Source: Candidatus Aquabacterium excrementipullorum | Lineage (GTDB): Bacteria > Pseudomonadota > Gammaproteobacteria > Burkholderiales > Burkholderiaceae_C | Direction: 5' to 3' | NCBI GenBank assembly: GCA_019112875.1 | Contig: DXIO01000082.1 | Location: 62,001 to 126,000, forward strand | DNA length: 64,000 nt | Translations under genes and position numbers: made by a program | The notes under the pieces: generated by a model | Seen by the model: only the letters and a program-made list of their open reading frames with translations | Databases searched by the model: none | Told to the model about the DNA's origin: nothing | Part shown: positions 50,033 through 58,179 of the stretch, one piece after another | Layout: each line of letters begins with the position of its first letter | Position numbering within the stretch: the stretch's first letter is position 1

Positions 50033-51265
50033 TCAGAACATCGGCGGACCGCCACGGCGACCGGTGCTGCCGGATTCACCGGCCTGCGCCTCGCCCACCA
50101 CGACCTTGTCGCCTTCGTTCAGGCCTTCGAGCACCTGGGCCTGCACGCGGTTGTTCAGGCCGATGCGCACCTTGCGCGGATTGATGCGCGGGTGCTTCTC
50201 GTCACCCTCCAGCACGCGCACCTCGTAGCGGCCCTCCTTGTCGCGCCGATCGCTCAGCGCGGCCGACGGGATCACCAGCGCATCATTGGCACGCGCCAGC
50301 ACGATGGACACCTGCGCCGTCATCGACACGCGCAGCTTGTCTTCCGGGTTGGGTACATCGAACAGGCCGTTGTAGTACACGGCCGTGGTCGTCGACGAAC
50401 TGCTGCTGGTCGACGAGGTCGACGTGGTCGAATCCGTCTGTTCCGATTCGGGCACCGGCTCGATCGCACGCAGCTTGGCCTCGTAGCGCTTGTCCGATTC
50501 GCCCAGGATGGTGAAGTACACCGGCAGGCCGGGCTTGACGCGCACCACGTCGGCCTCGGAGATCTGCGCCTTCACCGTCACGGTGTCCAGCTTGGCCAGC
50601 TTGATGATGGTCGGCGCCGATTGCGTGGCGTTCACGGTGCGGCCTTCTTCGGTCACCACCGCCACCACGCGGCCGTCCATCGGCGCCAGGATGCGCGTGT
50701 AGCCCAGCGTCACGCGGGCCGTGTCGGCGCTGATGCGGTTCTGCTCGATCTGCGCCTCCTGTGCGGCGATCTCGGCCTTCAGCGTGTCCAGGCTGGCCTT
50801 GGCCGCTTCATACGTCTCGCGCGAGGTGGCGTCCTGGGTCAGCAGCTCCTGCTCGCGCTTGAAGGTCAGCTCGGCCTGCACCAGCGCGGCCTGCTTGGCC
50901 AGGCGGGTGGCCTGCGCATTGCGCAGCGCGGCCTCGGCATTGCGCAGCGTGTTGGTCTGCGTGTCGGCATCGATCTCGGCGATCAGCTGCCCCTGCTTGA
51001 CCTGGTCACCCAGCGCCACATAGAGCTTCTTGACCTGACCGGACACCTGGGCACCCACGCTCACCTGCTTGATGGCCTTGACGGTACCACTGGCCAGCAC
51101 GTTGTCTTCCAGATCGGCCTTGCGGACCTCGGCCGTGATCACCTTGGGCATCGGCGGCGGACTGAACCACCTGCTCTTGACGAACCACGCGACGCCGGCC
51201 AGCACCAGCAGCCCCACGACGCCCTTCCAACCCAACCACCAGCGCTTCGATTTCAATGCGTTCAT
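50033..51265 (-). CDS. macA: MacA-type periplasmic adaptor
   Basis: [44 protein letters not shown]...[13 protein letters not shown]. Confidence 0.92.
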   Translation of the reverse strand: MNALKSKRWWLGWKGVVGLLVLAGVAWFVKSRWFSPPPMPKVITAEVRKADLEDNVLASGTVKAIKQVSVGAQVSGQVKKLYVALGDQVKQGQLIAEIDADTQTNTLRNAEAALRNAQATRLAKQAALVQAELTFKREQELLTQDATSRETYEAAKASLDTLKAEIAAQEAQIEQNRISADTARVTLGYTRILAPMDGRVVAVVTEEGRTVNATQSAPTIIKLAKLDTVTVKAQISEADVVRVKPGLPVYFTILGESDKRYEAKLRAIEPVPESEQTDSTTSTSSTSSSSSTTTAVYYNGLFDVPNPEDKLRVSMTAQVSIVLARANDALVIPSAALSDRRDKEGRYEVRVLEGDEKHPRINPRKVRIGLNNRVQAQVLEGLNEGDKVVVGEAQAGESGSTGRRGGPPMF

Positions 51266-51366
51266 GCGACAAAGTGTGAATCATTCGTGTTGTCGCCCGG
51301 TTGCGCCCGGGTAAAAAGAATGTAAAGCAAGCGGGGCAACCCTGTGGAATCAGGACGTATTCATGC

Positions 51367-51392
51367 AAAAGGCCGCACAGTGGCGGCCTTTT
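51367..51392. terminator. bidirectional intrinsic terminator AAAAGGCCGC-ACAGTG-GCGGCCTTTT
   Basis: Perfect 10-bp arms with flanking A4/T4; 3' of the DUF3034 gene (minus strand), upstream of macA. Confidence 0.75.
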
Positions 51393-51466
51393 GAGCGGAG
51401 ATCGCGGTGTTTGTGGCTGTTGTCTGCCTGGGCGGATCAGGCCCTGGCGTCATGCGGTCTCACGCG

Positions 51467-52453
51467 TCAGAACGTCAGCTGACCTGACAGGTACCAGCCG
51501 CGCTGGTTCTTCTTGGTCGCGATGTTGCCCAGGTCCACCCAGGCGGCGGTCAGGCTCACGTTGCGCTGCGGAAACCACGCCAGGAACACGTCATAAGCAT
51601 CGTCTTCCTTGAACGTGGACAGGCCCGGCACGCTGCCGAAGTTGTCAGGCTTGCTGCGGAACTCGCCGCCCAGCACCAGGTCATCGCGCAGCATCACGCC
51701 CAGGCTGCCTTCCACCTTCAGATGATGGTCCGGCTCGGTCTCGCTGCCAAAGCCCAGCAGGCCGAACTGGTTGGCGCGCGTCCAGCGCACGGTGACATTG
51801 CCCAGCACGTTGTAGCCGGCCAATGCACCCAGCCACAGTTTGGTCGCGGCGATGTACAGCTCCACATCCTCATCGGCACGGATGGGCAGGCCCACGACCT
51901 TCAGGAAATCGACATCATCGGCGCGCTTGTACTGCGCACCCACGCTGATCTGCGGCAGCCAGGTGTCCTGGTCGTACACGGCATTGCCGGCCACCTTGAC
52001 CTTGGCACCCAGCACGCTCATCTCCAGCGACTTGCCACCGGGGATCACATCCTCGCTGACCTTGAAGCTCCAGCGGGCCATGCTCAGCTCGACACGGTCA
52101 CGGATGCCCACGGCGGCCGAGGCCACGCGCAGGCGATGGTCCTTGGTCTTGACCTCGGTGACGGCCACCGAGCCGCCAGCCTGGTCACTGGCCCCCGTGC
52201 CGCTGATGACGGCCCAGGGTGTCAGGCCACCACCGGCAGCGCCCTCCACCTGGGTCACGCCCCAGGTCGCGGGGAGGCGGTCGCCTGCATGGGCCTGGTC
52301 AGCCCACCAGCAAGTCGCCGCACCAGCCAACAGGACAGCGCCTTGCCAAGCCAGTCGCCGGCTGTCCCGGCGTGCGGCCGCCACCCTTGCCAGGCGAGGC
52401 CTGAGAGGATCATGATCCACGCGGGACGGCGACGGTGTGTGCGGCTTGTTCAT
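51467..52453 (-). CDS. DUF3034-like predicted outer-membrane beta-barrel protein
   Basis: Signal-like N-terminus ending QAHAGDRLPATWGVTQVEGAAGGGLTPWAVISG; repeated amphipathic strands; C-terminal GWYLSGQLTF. Confidence 0.7.
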   Translation of the reverse strand: MNKPHTPSPSRVDHDPLRPRLARVAAARRDSRRLAWQGAVLLAGAATCWWADQAHAGDRLPATWGVTQVEGAAGGGLTPWAVISGTGASDQAGGSVAVTEVKTKDHRLRVASAAVGIRDRVELSMARWSFKVSEDVIPGGKSLEMSVLGAKVKVAGNAVYDQDTWLPQISVGAQYKRADDVDFLKVVGLPIRADEDVELYIAATKLWLGALAGYNVLGNVTVRWTRANQFGLLGFGSETEPDHHLKVEGSLGVMLRDDLVLGGEFRSKPDNFGSVPGLSTFKEDDAYDVFLAWFPQRNVSLTAAWVDLGNIATKKNQRGWYLSGQLTF

Positions 52454-52560
52454 ATCCGGGTTCCTCGGAAAGGGTCGCTCAATCGAGTCGGAATGCACAA
52501 ACAACCGCCATCCGGCCCTCAATTACTGGGATCGTCTTCGGCAGATCGCCGTGAAAATTA

Positions 52561-53049
52561 ATGCCTGACAGCCCAACCATGGAGAAAGCCATGCCTGCTC
52601 GCCATTCCCCTCGCCTGCTGTCCTTGCATACCTTGCTCGCCGCCGCCCTGGTCACCCTGCTGTGGACGGGCTGCTCCACGATCTACAGCACCGATCGGCC
52701 CCTCTACCAGCAGCTCGGCGGGCCCGACAACATCAAGGTGTTCACCGGCAAGGCCTTGAGCCGCGTGGCGGCCGACCCGAAGGCGGGCCGCAGCTTCCAG
52801 GGCATCAAGATGCCGTTTCTGATCGAGAGCGTGTCCAGCTACATCTGCAAGGTCGCCGACGGCCCGTGTGTCTATGAAGGCCAGGACATGCAGAAGAGCC
52901 ATGCCGACCTGAACCTGGGCGGTGCGGAGTTCGATGTCCTCGTGCAGGCCTTGCGCGAGGAAATGGACGCCACAGGCGTGCCCAACGGCGCCAAGAACGA
53001 ACTGCTCAGGCGCCTGGCCCCCAGCCGCCGGGACATCGTCACGCACTGA
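52561..53049 (+). CDS. group 1 truncated haemoglobin-like exported protein
   Basis: N-terminal export signal with Cys (LLWTGCSTIYS), then LYQQLGGPDNIKVFTGKALSRVAADPKAGRSFQ...DMQKSHADLNLGGAEFDVLVQALREEMDATGV. Confidence 0.78.
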   Translation: MPDSPTMEKAMPARHSPRLLSLHTLLAAALVTLLWTGCSTIYSTDRPLYQQLGGPDNIKVFTGKALSRVAADPKAGRSFQGIKMPFLIESVSSYICKVADGPCVYEGQDMQKSHADLNLGGAEFDVLVQALREEMDATGVPNGAKNELLRRLAPSRRDIVTH

Positions 53050-53130
53050 GCGACGACGCTCGCCACACCCCAAAGCCCCAGGCCTCGCCGCCGGCCTCCA
53101 CGCAGCGGCACTTGCGCGAACGGAACTGCC

Positions 53131-53730
53131 ATGACCATCCGATCCAACATCCCCGCCACGCACCAACTGCTCATCGGCGCGCTTGCCCTGATGGCGGCCC
53201 CTGTGATGGCCGCACCCCAGGCTTTCACCGTGACGGATGCGGCGGGACAGCCGATCCCGTCAGCGGCCGTCTCCGTGATCGTGAAGGGCGCCAAGACCAC
53301 CGCCGCGCCCGGCACCGTGGTGGACATGATCCAGAAGAACCGGCGCTTCACGCCGACGGTGCTGCCCGTGCAGACGGGCACGGCGGTGAACTTCCCGAAC
53401 CTGGACACTGTGCGGCACCACGTCTATTCCTTCTCGCCCGCCAAGAAGTTCGAGATCAAGCTCTATGCGGGCACGCCGGCCGCGCCCGTCGTGTTCGACA
53501 AGCCAGGCACGGCCACGCTGGGCTGCAACATCCACGACACCATGGTCGGCTACATCCACGTTGTCGACACGCCTTACTTCGGCACGACCGATGCGGCGGG
53601 CAAGGTCACCATCGACATCCCCGCCGGCGAGCACAAGGCACAACTCTGGTATCCCGCGCTGGGTGAGGCCACACCGCCCATCGAGATCCCGATCAAGACG
53701 GGCGGTGCCGTGACACTCAAGGGCAAGTAA
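53131..53730 (+). CDS. exported cupredoxin-like ('methylamine utilization protein'-type) protein
   Basis: Signal peptide ending APVMAAPQA; NFPNLDTVRHHVYSFSPAKKFEIKLY...GTATLGCNIHDTMVGYIHVVDTP (type 1 copper-like H...C..H..M). Confidence 0.8.
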   Translation: MTIRSNIPATHQLLIGALALMAAPVMAAPQAFTVTDAAGQPIPSAAVSVIVKGAKTTAAPGTVVDMIQKNRRFTPTVLPVQTGTAVNFPNLDTVRHHVYSFSPAKKFEIKLYAGTPAAPVVFDKPGTATLGCNIHDTMVGYIHVVDTPYFGTTDAAGKVTIDIPAGEHKAQLWYPALGEATPPIEIPIKTGGAVTLKGK

Positions 53731-53744
53731 GCCTCAAGAGCTCA

Positions 53745-54734
53745 TCAGGCCGTGTCGCGCAGGGCGAGCGTCACGGTCAGGGCTACACGGGCCTGCGCAG
53801 GCGTCAGGCGGCCCGCCACCGGCCAGGTTTCGCCCGGCTGAGATTCGATGCCGCCCCGGGCCACCCGGGAAGCGCGCCACACGACCACGCCCGCACGGCG
53901 AGCCTTCAGCAAGGCAGCTTCGAGGTCCTGGTGCCAAGTACCGTGCCCTGTGCAGGCCACCACGATGCCGCGCAGGGGCTTGGCGCCTTCACGGTTCGAG
54001 GCGGCCAGCAGCGCCTCCACCAGCGAGCCATCGGCATCGGCATGGCTGGTGATGATCTCCACGCGCGGCAAGGCCTCCAGCCCGATCAGTGCGGCCGACA
54101 ATTGCCCGCGTGGCTCGGCCCAGACGGCGTCAGGCGTTGGCAGCACCTGATCGCCCTCCACCAAAGCCAGCGGCGGCACGCCACCGCCATCGAAGGCATC
54201 GATGTGCCAGCTGTGCGCCTTGCGCACCTCCGTGCCGGCCCACACACGCCCGTTCAGCACGGCCAGGACAGCGTCTTCCTCGGCGGCGGCGGCCCAACGC
54301 ACCACGCGGACGGCATCGGCCAGATTGCGCGGCCCATCGGCCTCGCTCGAGGTGGCCGGGCGCATCGCCGCCGTCAGCACCACCGGCTTGCCTGGCGGCA
54401 ACAGCAGGTGCAGCAGCCAGGCGGTTTCCTCCAGCGTGTCGGTGCCATGGGTCACCACCACGCCCGCCACATCGGGCCGGGCCAACGCCTCGTCAAGCGC
54501 GATCAGCAAGGCGCGCCACACGGGCCAGCCCATGTCTTTGCTGTCCACCTGGGCCACTTGGTAGGCCTCCAGCGGCTGGCCGGCCAATGAAGGCACCGCC
54601 GCCACCAGTTGATCGACCCCCAGCTGTGCTGCCTGGTAATCCCGATCGTGACCCGTATCGGACACCCCGGCGATCGTGCCGCCCGTGCCCAGGACCACCA
54701 CCACCCCCGATACCGCCCGTACGTTGTCATTCAT
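53745..54734 (-). CDS. L-asparaginase
   Basis: VVLGTGGTIAGVSDT and VVTHGTDTLEETAWLL. ATG at 54734 (MNDNVRA) preferred over 54851. Confidence 0.93.
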   Translation of the reverse strand: MNDNVRAVSGVVVVLGTGGTIAGVSDTGHDRDYQAAQLGVDQLVAAVPSLAGQPLEAYQVAQVDSKDMGWPVWRALLIALDEALARPDVAGVVVTHGTDTLEETAWLLHLLLPPGKPVVLTAAMRPATSSEADGPRNLADAVRVVRWAAAAEEDAVLAVLNGRVWAGTEVRKAHSWHIDAFDGGGVPPLALVEGDQVLPTPDAVWAEPRGQLSAALIGLEALPRVEIITSHADADGSLVEALLAASNREGAKPLRGIVVACTGHGTWHQDLEAALLKARRAGVVVWRASRVARGGIESQPGETWPVAGRLTPAQARVALTVTLALRDTA

Positions 54735-54763
54735 AGGTTCGTATCCCTCAAGCCACGAAAGTA

Positions 54764-54779
54764 CTGGACAAAGCGACAG
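54764..54779. promoter_or_regulatory. second, degenerate LexA box CTGG-N8-ACAG
   Basis: CTGGACAAAGCGACAG, one mismatch from CTGT-N8-ACAG, 18 bp upstream of the perfect box. Confidence 0.45.
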
Positions 54780-54781
54780 CC

Positions 54782-54797
54782 CTGTATAAAATGACAG
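54782..54797. promoter_or_regulatory. LexA (SOS) box CTGT-ATAAAATG-ACAG
   Basis: Exact CTGT-N8-ACAG, 19 bp upstream of the lexA ATG and overlapping a TATAAAAT -10-like sequence. Confidence 0.85.
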
Positions 54798-54815
54798 CAA
54801 ACCAAGGGCGTTGCC

Positions 54816-55532
54816 ATGAACGATAAACCCAAACTCACACCGCGTCAGCAACAGATTTTCGAGCTCATCCAGCGTGCCATCGCGCGCACCGGCGCACCGC
54901 CCACCCGGGCAGAGATCGCGGCCGAGCTGGGTTTCCGCTCAGCCAACGCCGCCGAGGAACATCTTCAAGCCCTGGCACGCAAGGGCGTCATCGAACTGGT
55001 GGGGGGCACCTCGCGCGGCATCCGCCTCAAGGCCGGCACCCTGCGCACCGTCAACGAAGCCCGCAAGCGCTCCGGCGATGAGCCCAGTCTTGTCAGCAAG
55101 GTGCTCGGCGGCCTCAGCCTGCCCCTGCCCGGCCTGGAACAACTGGCCCTGCCCTTGGTGGGCCGCGTGGCCGCCGGCAGCCCGATTCTGGCGCAGGAAT
55201 CCATCGAGCGCACTTACAACGTCGAAGCCGGCATGTTCGCCAAGCGCCCTGACTACCTGCTGCGCGTCAAGGGCATGAGCATGAAGGACATCGGCATCCT
55301 CGATGGCGATCTGCTGGCCGTGGCCCGCACGCGCGAGGCCCGCAACGGGCAGATCGTGGTGGCCCGCCTGGGCGATGAAGTCACCGTCAAGCGCTTCCAG
55401 CGCACCTCGCAAGGCATCTCGCTCTTGCCCGAGAACCCTGATTTCGAACCCATCATCGTGCCCCCCAACCACCCCGAGTTCGAACTCGAAGGGCTGGCCG
55501 TCGGGCTGATCCGCAACCACATGCTGCTGTAG
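54816..55532 (+). CDS. lexA: LexA repressor
   Basis: [55 protein letters not shown]; cleavage region [12 protein letters not shown]; catalytic [19 protein letters not shown]. Confidence 0.97.
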   Translation: MNDKPKLTPRQQQIFELIQRAIARTGAPPTRAEIAAELGFRSANAAEEHLQALARKGVIELVGGTSRGIRLKAGTLRTVNEARKRSGDEPSLVSKVLGGLSLPLPGLEQLALPLVGRVAAGSPILAQESIERTYNVEAGMFAKRPDYLLRVKGMSMKDIGILDGDLLAVARTREARNGQIVVARLGDEVTVKRFQRTSQGISLLPENPDFEPIIVPPNHPEFELEGLAVGLIRNHMLL

Positions 55533-55671
55533 GCACAAGCCTCGTCAGCGCCCCGTTGATGCGCGGGTGGCGGGCATTTGCTCTGGTGGCGTTTCGGCCA
55601 CAAAGAGTGATCCCACGCCTCAACGGCCCTGTTGGAATCCTGCCGAACTTCAAGATTGATCGGAGTTCACC

Positions 55672-55917
55672 ATGATTCATCACTTCGCACGCGCCCTGGC
55701 CGTTCGTGAACAGGCCCGCGTTCAGTCGCCCATGGCCCATCGGGCCCCTGCGGGCGGCGCCACAGCACCTGCCAATGTGCAGGTCCTGCCGCTGGCCAAT
55801 CGCCTGCGCATCCGCCGCGATCCGACCGATGCCCGCCGCACCGTGATCGCTGGCCGCTTCGCCGATGTCTGCGCCGCGCTGGATCGGATGGCGGCCGAGC
55901 TTGAAACAGCAGCCTGA
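55672..55917 (+). CDS. small conserved-looking hypothetical protein (81 aa)
   Basis: ATG-initiated ORF in an otherwise unoccupied gap between lexA and phaB; no recognised family. Confidence 0.5.
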   Translation: MIHHFARALAVREQARVQSPMAHRAPAGGATAPANVQVLPLANRLRIRRDPTDARRTVIAGRFADVCAALDRMAAELETAA

Positions 55918-55990
55918 GCCGCCCAAGCATTCCAGGCCACGGCGCGCCGCATCCGGCTCCCCCTCCTGCATCCCGGCTGCCCCAAGAAAA

Positions 55991-56023
55991 ATCCCCATCC
56001 GCCGGGCGCCGGCGGATGGGGAT
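55991..56023 (-). terminator. intrinsic terminator of the phaC-phaA-phaB genes
   Basis: ATCCCCATCCGCC-GGGCGCC-GGCGGATGGGGAT, perfect 13-bp stem, followed on the minus strand by a T tract (plus-strand AAAAA). Confidence 0.85.
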
Positions 56024-56059
56024 GTGGGTCAGCAAGCTGGCCGATCAGCCAGCTGGTCA

Positions 56060-56797
56060 TCAACCCATGTGCAGGCCGCCGTTGATCGAGAAGTCGGCGC
56101 CCGTGGCGAAACCGGCTTCATCACTGGACACCCAGGACACCATGGAGGCGATTTCCTCGGGCGTGCCCAGGCGCTTGACGGGGATGGTGGCCACGATCTT
56201 GTCGAGCACGTCCTGGCGGATGGCACGGACCATGTCGGTACCGATGTAACCCGGCGACACGGTGTTCACCGTCACACCCTTGTTGGCCACTTCCTGGGCC
56301 AGGGCCATCGTGAAGCCGTGCATGCCAGCCTTGGCGGCCGAGTAGTTGGTCTGGCCGAACTGGCCCTTCTCGCCGTTGACCGAGCTGATGTTGACGATGC
56401 GGCCCCAGCCACGGTCCACCATGTCGTCGATGACCTGCTTGGTCACGTTGAACAGGCTGTTGAGGTTGGTGTCCATCACCGCATCCCAATCGGCCTTGGT
56501 CATCTTGCGGAACATGCCGTCGCGGGTGATGCCGGCGTTGTTCACCAGCACGTCGATGGGGCCAAACTCGGCGCGGGCCTTCTTGAAGGCCTCGACGGTG
56601 GACTCCCAATCGGCCACGTTGCCCACGGAGGCGTAGAAGGTGTAACCCAGGGCCTTCTGCTCGTCCAGCCACTTCACGTGGTCACGGCTGGGGCCGCAGC
56701 CGGCGATGACGATCAGGCCGTCGCGATGCAAGCGCTGGCAGATCGACGTGCCGATGCCGCCCATGCCGCCGGTCACGTAAGCCACTTTTTGAGCCAT
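56060..56797 (-). CDS. phaB: acetoacetyl-CoA reductase
   Basis: AYVTGGMGGIGTSICQRLHRDG, VNNAGITRDGMFRKMTKADWDAVMDTNLNSLFN, YSAAKAGMHGFTMALAQEVA. Confidence 0.95.
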   Translation of the reverse strand: MAQKVAYVTGGMGGIGTSICQRLHRDGLIVIAGCGPSRDHVKWLDEQKALGYTFYASVGNVADWESTVEAFKKARAEFGPIDVLVNNAGITRDGMFRKMTKADWDAVMDTNLNSLFNVTKQVIDDMVDRGWGRIVNISSVNGEKGQFGQTNYSAAKAGMHGFTMALAQEVANKGVTVNTVSPGYIGTDMVRAIRQDVLDKIVATIPVKRLGTPEEIASMVSWVSSDEAGFATGADFSINGGLHMG

Positions 56798-56927
56798 TTT
56801 GAAATACTCCTCGTTGGGGTAGAGATAACGCTGTCGTTGGTGATGCGAGGCCGGCCGCGTGGTGCTCCCTCAGCGGTGGGCCATCCAGGTCAAAAGAGCG
56901 AATTGGTGGTCAAAGGTTCAATGGGCA

Positions 56928-58109
56928 TCAACGTTCCACGGTCAGGGCCACGCCCATGCCACCACCGATGCACAGCGAGGCGATGCCCTTCTTGGCATCG
57001 CGCTTTTGCATCTCGTGCAGCAGCGTGACCAGGATGCGGCAACCCGAGGCCCCGATGGGGTGCCCGATGGCGATGGCGCCACCGTTGACGTTGACCTTGC
57101 TGGTGTCCCAGCCCATTTCCTTGTGCACGGCGCAGGCCTGCGCGGCGAAGGCTTCGTTGATCTCCAGCAGGTCCAGATCGGCGGCCTTCCAGCCGGCACG
57201 CTCCAGCGCGCGGCGCGAGGCCGGCACCGGGCCCATGCCCATGTAGGCCGGGTCCAGCGCGGCGCTGGCGTACGAGGCGATGCGCGCCAGTGGCGTCAGG
57301 CCCAACTGCTCGGCCTTCTTGGCCGTCATCACGACCACGCCGGCTGCGCCGTCGTTCAGGCCGGAAGCGTTGCCCGCAGTCACGCTGCCCGCCTTGTCGA
57401 AGGCGGGGCGCAAACCGGCCAGCGCTTCAGCGTTGGTCTTGCGATTGATGTATTCATCGGCCTCGAACACGATGGGATCGCCCTTCTTCTGCGCGATGCT
57501 CACCGGAACGATCTCGTCCTTGAAGCGGCCAGCCTCTTGCGCGGCCGCGGCCTTCTGCTGTGAGGCCAGTGCCAGCGCGTCCTGCTCGGCACGGCTGATG
57601 CCGTACTGCTTGGCCACGTTTTCTGCCGTGATGCCCATGTGGTACTGGTTGTAGACGTCCCACAAGCCGTCGGTGATCATGGAATCGATCAGCGACCAGT
57701 TGCCCATGCGCTGCCCATCGCGCGAGCCGGGCAGCACGTGCGGCGCCAGACTCATGCTTTCCTGGCCGCCCGCGATGATGATCTCGGCATCGCCATCGCG
57801 GATGGCCTGCACGCCCAGCATCACGGCCTTCAGGCCCGAGCCGCATACCTTGTTGATGGTGTAGGCCGGCACGCCCTGCGGCAGGCCCGACTTGATCACG
57901 GCCTGGCGCGCGGGGTTCTGGCCGCAGCCGGCCTGCAGCACCTGGCCGAGGATGACTTCGCTGACCTGCTCGCCGGTCAGGCCCGAGCGCCGGAGCAGAT
58001 CCTGGATGACGACGGCGCCCAGTTCGGCAGCCGGCGTCTTGGCCAGCGTGCCGCCGAACTTGCCCACGGCGGTGCGGGCGGCGGCAACGATCACGATGTC
58101 GGTGGTCAT
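56928..58109 (-). CDS. phaA: acetyl-CoA acetyltransferase
   Basis: MTTDIVIVAAARTAVGKFGG, NKVCGSGLKAVMLG, GGAIAIGHPIGASGCRIL, CIGGGMGVAL. ATG at 58109 preferred. Confidence 0.96.
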   Translation of the reverse strand: MTTDIVIVAAARTAVGKFGGTLAKTPAAELGAVVIQDLLRRSGLTGEQVSEVILGQVLQAGCGQNPARQAVIKSGLPQGVPAYTINKVCGSGLKAVMLGVQAIRDGDAEIIIAGGQESMSLAPHVLPGSRDGQRMGNWSLIDSMITDGLWDVYNQYHMGITAENVAKQYGISRAEQDALALASQQKAAAAQEAGRFKDEIVPVSIAQKKGDPIVFEADEYINRKTNAEALAGLRPAFDKAGSVTAGNASGLNDGAAGVVVMTAKKAEQLGLTPLARIASYASAALDPAYMGMGPVPASRRALERAGWKAADLDLLEINEAFAAQACAVHKEMGWDTSKVNVNGGAIAIGHPIGASGCRILVTLLHEMQKRDAKKGIASLCIGGGMGVALTVER

Positions 58110-58179
58110 GGGTTTCTCCTTCAGGGTGTCAGGCAGGCCTGGCCACGCGGGCCAACCATAGCAGGGCAACTCGCAAAAA

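Noticed and set aside
48447-50228. 593-aa plus-strand ORF opposite macB
   Set aside because: Antisense shadow of a clear MacB; no recognisable motifs.
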